Origin: Schistosoma haematobium
Taxonomy: Eukaryota > Platyhelminthes > Trematoda > Strigeidida > Schistosomatidae
Length of the DNA: 64,000 nucleotides
Reading direction: 5' to 3'
NCBI RefSeq assembly: GCF_000699445.3
Contig: NC_067196.1
Span: 26,367,116 to 26,431,115 of the forward strand
Shown here piece after piece: positions 46,401-58,100 of the stretch (the stretch's first letter is position 1; each line of letters opens with the position of its first letter). The notes under the pieces are model-generated. The model did not search any database, was not told where the DNA came from, and saw only the letters and a list, made by a program, of their open reading frames with translations. The position numbers and the translations under genes are program-made.

Positions 46401-47113
46401 CAAGGTGTGCCTGTAATCTTGAGGGAACTGGTGCTCCCTGACGGATTCGATCCCGTGTCACTCAGCTTCAACGTCAGAGATGTTACCACTGAACTATCCG
46501 TGCCGCGTCTGTTTCGTTCTGACCGACGTTTCTTTAACTATGATAATCGTTTAGCTTCACCTTGGGAAAATCCTTAATCTCTTCGTTTTTTGGTTAACAT
46601 GTTTCCCTCAAGTTATTAATGTAATGTTCCGTTACCATTTTCGAGGTTTTTAAAATAACAATTTTCAAAATTTTCCACTTAATTATTTCATTTGTATTCG
46701 TTATTTGTTCATTACTGTTTTGTTCTAGTGAATGATTTAGTATCTGTAGAATAACTCTTGACATCTAATTAAAGTTGATGATAATTATTTTTTAGAGTTG
46801 GTTGACCAATGAATGGCGACCAATGTCACGTATGTCAGGTTCTTCTTTAGTGCTGATCGAATCCTATCGATCAACTCTCAATATGGCTACTAATCTAAAC
46901 GACTCGACATTGCGTGCACTATGTTTAAATATAAGCTGGTGCTTGGAGGCAGTCAACAGTAGACGCTGGACCTAATTTTCGTGCTATTTATCTCTTGCCT
47001 GTAATCTTGAAGGAACTCGTGCTCACTGACGAATTCTACCGATCAATTATGAGTACATCTCAGTACTACAGGAGATCAGTCACGTCTCTGACTATGAACC
47101 TGGGTTTTACGAG

Positions 47114-47157
<44 letters not shown>

Positions 47158-49995
47158 ACAGAATAATTTTATATCGGGTATAATTGAGAACCAGAGAGGA
47201 CTGGACTAAGAACAGTCTCATAAATCAAATAATTCTCCACAGATCCCTTTCCGCTGTTGTATATAGTATTGATTTTACTTTTTTTTTAGTTGTCACTTGG
47301 CTAATCCAATTGATACAAGAGAAATGTAAAACAACAAATTTTTCTAATCAGCATACTGATGATCAAAATAACATTAGTAGCACACAAGATATGTATATTC
47401 AACGTTTACAATCTTGTTTGATTTATATGGATTTATGGAATAAAGGTTATTATATTAGTACATCCACTGTAAAAATGGGTGGTGATCTCCTGGTTTATCA
47501 AGGTGAGTAGTAAATTTTAGTCATAGATTCTGTTTCTTTTTCGACCTGTCTTTTGTGTTCATTCCTTTTTTTTCTTTTTCTTGTATCAAACACAAATGTT
47601 ACATAAAATTCCTCTCATTAATTACGTTAATATAGTATGAAATATCTTTAGTTTATTTTTGTCGTGCTGTAAATATATGATGTAATAGTGTAGTAATTAT
47701 TTATTTTTCTTAAGTTCAATTTCATAACTTTTCACTGGTGGGTTATTTGCCGTACTTTATAATGGTTGTTATACTCACTTCTCTATAGTTTTTTATTTAC
47801 ATGAAATAATAATGTAATATTACACTGTTGTGGTGTGTGCTGCTGATGTCGATAGATATACGTAGTATGTATCATCAATAGAAAGTGAAATGTCTGGTGG
47901 CAGAAGGTTAAGAAGATCGAAGAACAGAGTACAAGAACAGAGAATGATTGACATTTTGCAAATGAAGTATTTGCTGTATAGTTCTCAAATTTTACTAAGA
48001 TATTATGTAGTTTTATGTTCAAATCGATTTGATTGTCCCCACTTGTGTTCTCGTTCACTACAGTATAATGCAGATCACAACTTCATGGAATGTACATATA
48101 TTTTTTTCTTGATTCTTATTGATAACAATATAAAAGGTGTTGTCCTCATTTTCATAAATAAATAGTTAAATTAGCTTTAATTATGTAAATAAAATAAATC
48201 AGAAGTGAAGTGAATATTCATATGTCGTAAGGCAATAGGTAGCATTAAACAATACATTCATCACTATATCTCATCTTTCTGAGTTATTGTGCTCTCTAAT
48301 AATTAGTTTCAAAATGGATTTCTCGAATTTTTAATAGGAAAATTGTAAAATCACTTATATTGCGGTGTGGTAATTGTTAAGACAGCTTTCGAGAACCACT
48401 ATGGAGCCTCCAACGACCTTAAAGGAACTGAAGAGTTTCCACTTAATCAAACCCTGATGGGTTTTCTTAGAATATCAACGTTGCATGCTACGATTGAACA
48501 CTAACCTAATTTGCCTTCTTGAGGATTGGCTGCATTTTAAAGATGTCATAGCCAACGCTAATAACTATAAATACCCATGCTTTTCTGAACATTTTCGATT
48601 CTTACCCAATAATCACTTCTCCTGCTTCGTCTGTCCTCTAATATTCGTTCGAGTGCCGTTAGTTTTATATCGTATTCTGCGTTAATCGCAATCAGTATGA
48701 ATTTTATTTTTATCTTCTGTATATCAAATAAGTAATCATTTTGCCACAGAACTTTTTGATCGTCTTCCATCTCATAATAAGGATATTATAAAGACAGCCG
48801 AGTACTTTATATCATTATTAGACTCAGGACTGCATGATTATATACATACCATATACATCCTTAAGGTTTCATAAATAATAAATCACATTCTGTACATAAT
48901 TTGGACCTTTTTGGCACGGACTTTGACAATAATTTCTGAACGGAGAAAAATATGACAATGGTGAATAAGTCGAACGGCCGCTTGAATTTAGGACAATATC
49001 ATAGATGATTTGTTTGATAAATGCACACTAATAATTTTCATGCTAATTCATGGTAGGATAGTTTTCAAAGTTTCTTTATTTTCATTTATTTGCCCACTTA
49101 TAACAGTAATAACTCACCACTGATATCAGAGCATAACACACTTTATCACTACTTGACCAAATTTATTAAAAACTATGAATTATGTCCCCGTACTCTAAAG
49201 AAAGCAATTGTCCAACACCATTTAGTTTCGAACAGTTTTGTAACCTTGATTTAATGTATCAACACAGTCAAATTATCATAAATATTCACTATTCTAAGTT
49301 TGATCCTCAGGTAATAAAAAGCTAATTTACACGTAAATTGATTAGTACATTATGAATTAATGTGAATATTATATACTTATATCACAAGTATGCTCATCTA
49401 AATGCATCTTCAGTATAAATTAAACTGTTCAATTTAATAATGATATTATGGTTTTTATTAAATAAATAAAAACTTGAAGAGTTTTTCAAGCTATATATGT
49501 TTTCATTATTATACTCAAAAAGTATGTTCTACTTTACAGTTTCCCTTTTTTTCTTTTACATTTTGTTTCTTAGGTGATCCACTTTTGTATCATGGTAGTC
49601 ATATTATTACAATTTGTAATCCAACAGATCCATTTTGCAATTCACAATTATTAGCTAAACTACGTATTGCGAGTGGTTTGAAAAAAATACTTGTTCTAGC
49701 TACAGTTAGTAATATTGAAATGTTTACTAGAAAATTTACAGTTCAAAGAATAAAACATTGTGAAATTAAGAATGATAATGACGATGAAGATAATGATGGT
49801 AGTGTTGTAGATCCCCCAGTTATTGTCAGTGAACACTCGAAATTATCTGTACAATCAAAAGAAATTACGTCCAATGACAGTACCCATAGTAACTGTAATA
49901 GTAGCACTAATAAAATACAGCCTAATGTAATTTACTTATCCCTTCAGTATATGTCTTCACACTCTAGTAATCCAACATTTTCAAAATCATTATGA
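40418..49995 (+). CDS. TSEN34: tRNA-splicing endonuclease catalytic subunit Sen34
   Basis: Six exons join in phase: 40418-40472, 42618-42880, 43681-43870, 45239-45613, 47290-47502 and 49574-49995 (TGA). They give 505 residues; the animal protein is usually near 310. The N-terminal domain reads GEFLVWTAEAVIWLRRNYRI, then a SRP-type strand (GILCSRP). The C-terminal nuclease domain reads YMDLWNKGYYIS, KMGGDLLVYQGDPLLYH and SGLKKILVLA. The catalytic triad is Tyr364, His372 (spacing of eight, as in human) and Lys403. Sen34 cuts the 3' splice site of intron-containing pre-tRNAs in a complex with Sen2, Sen54 and Sen15 in the nucleus. The extra length is a low-complexity acidic, Asn/Ser-rich middle linker (about 130-290) plus an acidic insertion of about 60 residues after the lysine strand and before the last strand (VIYLSLQYM). 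The start is the only ATG giving the expected N terminus. Confidence 0.93.
40473..42617. other. TSEN34 intron 1
   Basis: It holds a 5'-truncated family A repeat (41050-41243). The rest is AT-rich, with small Phe/Tyr-rich chance frames and no other element recognised. Confidence 0.6.
41050..41243 (+). mobile_element. Dispersed repeat family A, copy 4 (+, 5'-truncated)
   Basis: It starts at ctgcatctcctgacgt, matching the middle of the other copies, and runs to tatttggtgcctccttgtac and a tail of AAATAAATAAAT at 41231-41243. The intact 3' end with a cut 5' end is the pattern left by target-primed retroposition. Confidence 0.75.
42881..45238. other. TSEN34 introns 2 and 3
   Basis: Two introns flank the 43681-43870 exon. 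A tRNA-like SINE relic lies at about 44900-45010 (ccggctcaatggtataaa as A box, ggtttcggttcc as B box). Nothing else was recognised. Confidence 0.5.
45822..46352 (-). mobile_element. Dispersed repeat family A, copy 3 (longest)
   Basis: About 530 bp, from the (TTTA)n tail at 45828-45847 through ttggtacaaggaggcacc to cagggcatttgggggc. It contains a segment (for example ttccaactcccctaggtggactctcc) missing from copy 2 at 18 kb. It has no coding capacity with a known domain. It lies inside TSEN34 in antisense orientation. Confidence 0.8.
46362..46510 (-). mobile_element. tRNA-related SINE
   Basis: Same family as 12091-12378. In minus orientation it has A box (atagttcagtggtaac) and B box (gggatcgaatcc). 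The unique part is tttcgtgctacttggcactc. It abuts the family A copy, so the two may have inserted as one or in succession. Confidence 0.7.
46920..47115 (-). mobile_element. tRNA-related SINE, diverged
   Basis: It shares ggcagtcaacag…ggacc…ttttcgtgctatttatc…cctgtaatcttgaaggaactcgtgctc with the SINE at 46362-46510, plus the acatctcagtactacaggag motif of the 12.1-kb copy. It ends at an (AT)n tract. Confidence 0.55.
47117..47155. repeat. (AT)n microsatellite
   Basis: Dinucleotide tract at the edge of the diverged SINE in TSEN34 intron 4. Confidence 0.95.
47503..49573. other. TSEN34 intron 5
   Basis: AT-rich; no repeat or frame with support was seen. The frames at 47783-48165 and 48485-48770 are chance frames without motifs. 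Confidence 0.45.
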
Positions 49996-50000
49996 TGTAT

Positions 50001-50006
50001 AATAAA
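50001..50006 (+). terminator. AATAAA polyadenylation signal candidate
   Basis: A canonical signal lies 6 nt after the TSEN34 stop codon. If used it would give a 3' UTR of only about 20-30 nt. Confidence 0.4.
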
Positions 50007-50838
50007 AATTGTTTTTTTCCTTTCTTTCTATTGTTCAGTATATTTTTTGTAAATGAGAATGATTAAAGGAAGACAAATACATATTTTCGTAAAATGTTCT
50101 GTTCTTTTAATTTATTTTTTTTGTGTGTCATGCTTGGATGACATTTTAATTTGTGCTTCATGTATTTAGAATATCTAGTTGAATACTCTCAAAAACGTAC
50201 ATTCAGAAAATTATATCTATCTGTAATTGCATCGTGATTGTAGTTCGATGTTACTTATTTACCAAGTTCTTGTTGATGTATTTGGCTTTTAAGGATACAT
50301 TTTATGGAGGCTAGTGGTTCTACTTGCCGATGGTCCAAACCGAAGTAGATGAAATGGACCTGCCAGTTGAAGACTGAGTGCTGCAGTCGCTAAACTACCA
50401 CTTCAATACGCGGTAATTACAATCGTCCATAAAATATGTTTGATATAGGATGACTAACTATATTGAAAACCAATAAGAAACTTCCTATTCACAAGCTGTT
50501 AATAATCGATCACAAATGTGTCGGAAACAGCTCACGTATGTCAGGACCAGCAAGTGAGTAGTCCTGAGGTTGGAGTGGGGTTATAGTTCCCAATAAACAT
50601 AGTAATTTGTCTGATGAGATTGTGAAATTTTATCGACTGAGTTTAGGGAAATATATGTAGTTCATACCTGGCCAAAAGCTATTCTGACTTGCTGTTCTGG
50701 TGAGCATATGTTTGGTTTTGAGGAATGCTAGAATGGGACATCATATCAAATCAATAACTACAGAACTGATCCTTGTTGGAAACTATAAGTTCATTATAGT
50801 CATAATTTGTTGTTGGATACCATTGGATGACCTATCTC

Positions 50839-50840
<2 letters not shown>

Positions 50841-50880
<40 letters not shown>
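50841..50880. repeat. (AT)n microsatellite
   Basis: Uninterrupted dinucleotide tract of 20 units. Confidence 0.95.
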
Positions 50881-50882
<2 letters not shown>

Positions 50883-51704
50883 GCGAAAATTACTTCCTAA
50901 AATATTCATTTTCCCATTTATTTAGAACATTTTATTATTCATGGTTTCAGATTACTTGCGTTGCGTGAAGTTTTTTTCAACCATTGTTTATCCCGAAATG
51001 TAGTGTTGTGTAGATGACAACTAGTAATCAGGAAATCAACAAACCTAGTCAGTTCATGAAGTCATTAACTGTTGGTTCGACCCTTATGAAGATGTTCTGA
51101 CTACAGACCTAGTTTTGTTCCGTGAGATAATTGTGACCAACGATCGAAAGCATTAGATGAGGCGGCATGGGTTAATTAAAGTGGCGTAGATTCATCCTGT
51201 ATTATCCCGTTTTTCTATATTCTCTACACGTACTCTTCTATAATATCCTGTATACTACTACTATTCGAAATTGTTTGCTATTCACTCGGTTTTTTCTATT
51301 TGTACTCGTATAGCATAGCAGCTTGAGTGGATGCATCTTTAAACCAGGTCCTATGTCGATTATGACTGGCTGATATATCTGGTTATAAATTTTTGTCACA
51401 TTGAACATAATACTTTATTATTCAACCGCAACCAAGTACAAAAAATTGTAACCATCCGGCCAAAAATATAGCTTAGATAACATGAAGATAGATTAGTAGA
51501 GTCAGCCAATGCACGTTTTAAAATACTGAGAAAACAGACAACAGATGTTATACTTTAAGTTTTGTGTAGCTAGTTGAGTTTACGCACAAGTCAATTAATT
51601 CCCATTAATCTAGTTAATTAATGTATGTATTAAGCTAGTTATGTGGTTACTCTCACCCCCATGTTTTATAATTTCCAAAACGCTAATAGAATTTAATTAA
51701 TTAA

Positions 51705-51790
51705 GTCACACACAGTATGGAACGCACGTCCTGGATTCTACTGCCGGCCCCTATCTTACTCTGTCTAAAATGAATTGATTTTAGTTGCAA
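51705..51790 (+). mobile_element. Sm-alpha 3' fragment
   Basis: The stretch gaacgcacgtcctggattct followed by actgccggccc matches the post-hammerhead part of Sm-alpha at 30.37 kb. The upstream ribozyme core is gone. Confidence 0.55.
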
Positions 51791-52160
51791 ATGTAAATCT
51801 CAGAACCTGTCTCATTGACCACTCACTCGTTGAAACGTCTTAGGGTTTTATGTTTGATCTCTGTTAGGCTTGTGAGTACCACCTGGTGATTATGGTAATC
51901 TCAATCTAAAACATGACGTTTGCCTGTCGCTCCCTGCTTTTCAATGGTATCACGATGGATGTTAACCTATTGTAAAAGCTGTCTTACGAATCTTTTTCTA
52001 ACTATCATTCAATGTTATTTCACTCAAACTATGAAATATATTATGAAAATAATAAATTTTCTTTTGTCTGTAAATAGTTTTGGCATATTTACCTTTATTC
52101 TCTAGGTTTTAAGTCCTTTTGATCAAATGAAAATACTTTCTTATCACTAGTTGGAGAAAA

Positions 52161-55100
52161 ATGGATGAACAAGAAGAAACTTGGTATATGGATGACTATG
52201 AAGAAGAACTACTTGAGGAGATAGACGAGGAAGATGGAGACAATGATCTGTCGGGAAATTATTTAGATAATCCAGAAACTATTGAAGGGGATGATGATTA
52301 TGAAGATGTTTTATTCGAGAATGCATTATCCATAAAGTCTATATCGTCAGAAATATTATCATGCACTACACCAGTTTTGAAACAAGCCTATTGGTTACTG
52401 ATTTTGATACTTGTTTCATGTCTTCTATGGCGTATCGTACAATTTGTACTGAACAAATGTTTCCCTTCAAATGGTATGTGTGATTTATATATTTATTTAT
52501 AATAAATTTGCGAATTCGGATTTCAGTGTCCTGAGATCTGACTCCAGTTCGATCGTATGATTACCGTTATCGACTTATATATGTCACCAATCCTCGTATA
52601 TAATCATCGACTTAAATCGCGTTAGTGGATAACGGAATTAAATAATACCAATCCGAGAATGGATTTTGAATACGTCTATTTTGTACAATCGTTGGTCGAA
52701 AAGAGAAGCAAAACAAAATGACGTGCGTTGGTGAAAGCGAGTGAGCCAACTCGATTTAATCAAGAGTGACTCGACATTTATAGTCAGACGAAAATAAGTT
52801 ACAGAAATGTGATGAGTAAGATAAGAAATGCACACACATACGCTTACATAAAAACAGTCAAGGTTGACAAGCGAGTAATTGACAAGGTCAAAATGTGATT
52901 CAAAAGAATGAATAAACTGGTCTGTCAGTTTGTGCAGATGCTGTCGTTCAGAAAAACAATGAAAGCTTCTCGACCAAACCATCCAGCTCAGAGAACAAAA
53001 CTTCACCGAAAGCTAGAACAAGCTGTGTAGGCTTAACATAGCAACCGATATTACAAGCTTAGTGACTCAGTATGTATTATTATGATTAGCATTAAAAAAT
53101 GTTTTTTTCAAGAATTTCATATAATGTAGTCATTTAAAAAATTTTAAGTAGGGCACAAATAACAAGATCGACTAAAAGGAATAAATTTTAAGGCTTCTCA
53201 TTCAGTTTCAAGCGGTTTAACGTTATCAAAAGTTATGTGATCAGAAACAAAGGTTTGTTGTAATTTAATTAGTGAAGTTGAAATAAGTAATAAGTATGTA
53301 ATCGAAAGTCATAATATGTGGAAGTAGACAAGCATATAACAGTAAACTTAATTAAGATTGATATTTACTTATAATGTTGATAAAAACCAATAAAAATTAT
53401 AGTGTAATATCTTATTATTATTACTACCACTTTTGAGCCGTATCGCCCAACTTTTTCAACCAATGATTGTAGTTATCACGCGGAACTCAACTGTACTTTG
53501 ACTATCATTGTTGATAACTCTGTATTTTTTGTATATTACTATTGTGTATTTTTTAAATAGGGAAAATTTGCCGCACATTTGTCACAATAATCCTCCATAT
53601 ATTTTCCATTTGTCTTGGTAAGTACTTCCTTTATCGATCCTATTGAGAGTTTACATTTAAACATTACATACTTTAAATAATCTTAAAGTTATTAGTAATT
53701 GTTATTTTGAAAATGTTTACATTTTCTATATTTTCTGAACATTTCTTTTCAATTAACTATCAGATGTTATGTACTGTTTTGCATCCTCTTATGCATCATA
53801 TCACTTATCCATGTTATTAACTAAGCGAAAAATACAGTATATAGTAGTGTATTTTATGACATAGTCTTCTGTTGCAAGTTCAAAAATTTCCAGCAACCTA
53901 CACTAACAGAGGTTTGTATTGAATAATGAAAACTACTTAGTTAACTTACCTCACTCTCTTGATTTTTGTCCGAATTGAAACTTTAAGAAAACTGTGAACT
54001 ACTCTAAAAGTTAACGATCGGAGTATGGTCAAAGCTCGTAAAGCACTTAGAACTTACAGTTTAACCAGTTGATTCAAGGGTTAATAACTTGGAAGTCATT
54101 TGTTATAATCACTCTGTCCTACAGGTTTTCTGTCAATTTCTAGCTTTAATTATCAATTGTAAGTAGACCTTTTGGTTACTGTTTTCCAATAATTACTTTA
54201 AGTTTATCCTAAGATAAAACTCTTTTATATTCAACATTATATCATTCTTTTTTTTGAGAAAAATCCCATAAATCATTCAGTCATATTATTAGACAGTGAT
54301 ACATAACTTGTATACTTCATGTTGGAGCGTTAGCCTAATAATAAAGAAAGTATGAATTGAAACTCGGCTCTACTTTCTACAATCATGACAATCAACATAT
54401 TAAATCAGATGAAGCTAAGACCGGTGTTTAGTAAACATTTACATTATAAATGAGAATTACATTACAAATAAACTATCTATAACTCATTTGTTAATAATAA
54501 ATAATATCTACTCTTAAAACTGTTGATAATTTCTAAAAGATATTGTAGGTAATCCTTTTGACCAATATGAATGATCCAATCAGAAAATGAAATTTGATAA
54601 AACCATATAATATTATTACCACATTGCCTGCTGAATAATTTCATTACATATTAACTTTGCAATACATTTATACATGGGAGACAAATTACAGCATAAAACG
54701 TAAATAATAAGGAAAAAAATAGTGTAAACTATACCATTCTATGTATTAAAATAGTAGTGTCTGAGTACATTTAGTGTGTGTACAGATTATTTTTAAACAA
54801 ACAAGAGGATAGCTTGAACTTTCATTTAGCTAAGGTTTCATTAAACTTGAATATTCTCCCTAAGTAACTGATAAGCAAAACCGAAAAGCCGAATTAAAAT
54901 CATTTGTATAACCTATTTCAATTATTCGTTTGACAATGAATAAAGGAGGGTGTTTGTCATTTCCTCTTATTGATCTATTCGACTTCCTTTGTTTTTTGTT
55001 ATCATTTCAGTACATTTTTAATAGCCTGTAACTTACAGATCACATTTACTTCTTCCAAAACAGGTGTAAGTAAGTAAGTAAGTAAGTAATATTTGGTAAA

Positions 55101-58100
55101 CACAGAGATATGATGCAATCGTGTACACGCATCTGATAAACTTCTTCTTCTCATTTCATTATTTAAATTTATCTAGTTTTTAGTGATAGAATTCTGAATA
55201 ATGTCAGAGCTAATATAAAAATTTTATTTCATTTGATTAGGTTTATTAGTTTTATATTATGCTTCATATGATCTGTGGTGGATTGTTATTGGCCTTATAA
55301 TTATCTTAACACTATTATTTACCTTAAATATTAACTCTGATATTTCTAATTCACATGGGAAATATACTAATTGGGAATTATTTGTAACAATTGGAATTTG
55401 TTCATCTGTTCAGTTATACTGGTAATTAATTAAAATTGTTGCTTGTTTATTCCTCTATTTTTATGATAATTGATATACTACGTTTGATTATTAAATTTGA
55501 CTATCTTTGTAGTTTGTGACTAAATTTTTTCCAATATTAGATTCGTTACCATTGATGCTTTTTTGAAAAGCTAGTAATTAGTGTAGACTTCCGAATTTTG
55601 TAGTTTACATCGTATATTGACCTTATTTGAGCAACCATTCAAATATAAGGAAAAAACTGGACAGTGGTTTTGTCTTAGTATGAGACTCCTCAACAGTGTG
55701 CATCTGAGACCCCATCGGGAATCAAACTCAGGACCTTCCGGTCTGAAAACATTTAAGCATGTAATATAGTACTTATGGATAAGATTCAAGCTGATTAATT
55801 GTTCCCTCTAAATATGGCAATTTGTACAAGTTCTGATGAACTAATTTAATTTGTTATAGTTTGAAACCCTCATTTAAACAGCTGATAAGTCCAATTCTTC
55901 AATTTTCGAATTCTAGCCACTTCATGGGGGAGGAGAAAGCCAGAAAATTTAAAGTCAGGGTCTAAACTTGAAGTCTCCAAAAGAGGGGAGGTGTTATGAT
56001 GGGGTAAAAGGTCAAAATTAAATTGATTTTTATTCAACATTAATTCCGTTTAATTCAATTTGATGATCATTCAGTATAGTATTTGTTCCATTCGCAGACT
56101 AGGTGAACTCGTAATCGCTTCAAACATAGCAATTTGATTGATTATATCTGTTACCAGTTAATGTAGCAAATATGTAATTGTACTTGTGAACTGATTTATC
56201 ACTAATTATTCCATGGTCTTCACTTAGTCTTTCGAGATTAAGTTATGTTTGCGGTTCATAGATGAAGAATTTAAAGTATTGTGATACCTAGTGATGATTA
56301 TAATTTGAAGTGAAAGAATTTGTTATATCTAGACTTGAGTTTTTGCTATATCACGTACGACTTGAGCACATGAGCGCTTAAACCCCCGAAGTCTCAAGTT
56401 AGAAAACAGAAGACGAATGGAAAGGTATCTTTATCCAGCCGGTATCAAATATGATACAGAACACTCGGGTATTTTTAGTTTTTAGTAAAAACGAAATCAT
56501 CATTACAATCATCCAATCCACAGGCAGTGGTGTTTAGCATTTGTCTAATCGGGAAGCTACGCGCCGAGATTCTGGGATGTTCTTCAAACGATTATTGTAT
56601 GGAATGTCTTCGGCTTTTTCAGAGCTTTCTTGAGTCCACCAAGAGCTGTCTTCACATTATTACTCTACACTAAGTAGATTATTAGAGGACCGTTTAATCG
56701 CTCTTTCCGAGTCTTTAATATTGTTCACCTAGAATGTATCACATGACCCAATCAAATACCTTTACATCAATTAATACTTCGAGTCGGTATATTATTGCTT
56801 ACATTATTGACTGTAGTCAATTTCCAGTATCAATCTTCACTCCACAGTGCATATAATTTTACACTTTCTATGTTACCTAAATACACTCGTGGCTCTGATT
56901 CTTAGTATGATTTTAAATGGTCACTGTTTAAGAGTCTGGAGATATTAGGTCGCTTTTGGTTATCAAAGATTCTTCAACTGATATCAGCCCATAAAGTAAA
57001 ACATTTCATATCTTAAATGTCTCAACGCAATTACATCTGTATATGCTTGTTACATACTTCATATCTTACAATTAGGAATAAAGTTAATGACATTATCAAG
57101 AGTATAGACTACATTTAAATGTATTTTCATTTTCGTTTCTTAGAGATTTCGTTTTTAACAAAATAAAAATCAATTTTCCCTTGATCATTTGATTTCATTA
57201 TTCATCTCTTCCGGCCCGTCTTCTCAACCACGTTTATATATTTTTTTTTATTTAGCGAGTTTAACAAAAATCCTGTTAAATGGCATCAAATTCGTGGTAT
57301 GTTATCTAATTTCATGTTGACTTGATGAATTCTGTTACATTTTTTATTATTAGTTAATGCTTGGTCAGATGTCTTTAGCATTTTGTTGATTGTATTATAT
57401 TCTATGGACTAGATTATTCAACTGTAAATCTTTTGTTATTAATCTGGTCAACATCATTAGTAGCTGTTTTACATTAAAATGAACATAAGTATTACCAGAT
57501 CATTCTGTTTTTTAATGACTATTATTTGTTGTTTAACCTCTTAAAAGCTTGTTATCTGCAAACTACCTTTACCAAAAACCAACCGATGTCCTATTTCATC
57601 GCTTATTACTTACTTACTTACTTACGCCTGTTACTCCTAATGGAGCATAGGCCGCCGACCAGCATTCTCCAACCCACTCTGTCCTGGGCCTTCTTTTCTA
57701 GTTCCATCCAATTCTTGTTCATTTTTCTCATGTCTATCTCCATTTCTCGACGTAATGTGTTCTTTGGTCTTCCTCTTTTCCTTTGGCCTTGAGGATTCCA
57801 TGTGACGGCTTGTCTTGTGACGCAGTTGGGTGCTTTCCTCAATGTGCGTCCTATCCACTTCCAGCGCTTCTTCCTGATTTCTTCCTCCTCTGGGATCTGG
57901 TTTGTTCTCTCCCACAGTTGGTTGTTGCTAATAGTGTCTGGCCAATGGATCTGAAGTATTTTGCGTAGACAGCTGTTAATAAACACCTGTATCTTCTGGA
58001 TGATGGCCTTCGTAGTTCTCCAGGTTTCTGCCCCATACAGTAGAACTGTATTGACATTTGTATTGAAAATCCTGACCTTGGTGTTGGTTGACAGTTGTTT

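Larger units (their letters stand above)
45614..47289. other. TSEN34 intron 4, repeat-filled
   Basis: This intron is composed largely of a full family A repeat, two tRNA-like SINE pieces (46362-46510, 46920-47115) and an (AT)n tract (47117-47155). Confidence 0.7.
50007..52160. other. Intergenic region between TSEN34 and PORCN
   Basis: It contains an (AT)n tract (50841-50880) and a fragment of Sm-alpha (51705-51790). A less AT-rich segment around 50290-50430 may be an old SINE. The promoter and 5' UTR of PORCN lie in the right part. A possible acceptor (atcactag) ends at 52150, so a 5' UTR intron is possible. Confidence 0.4.
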
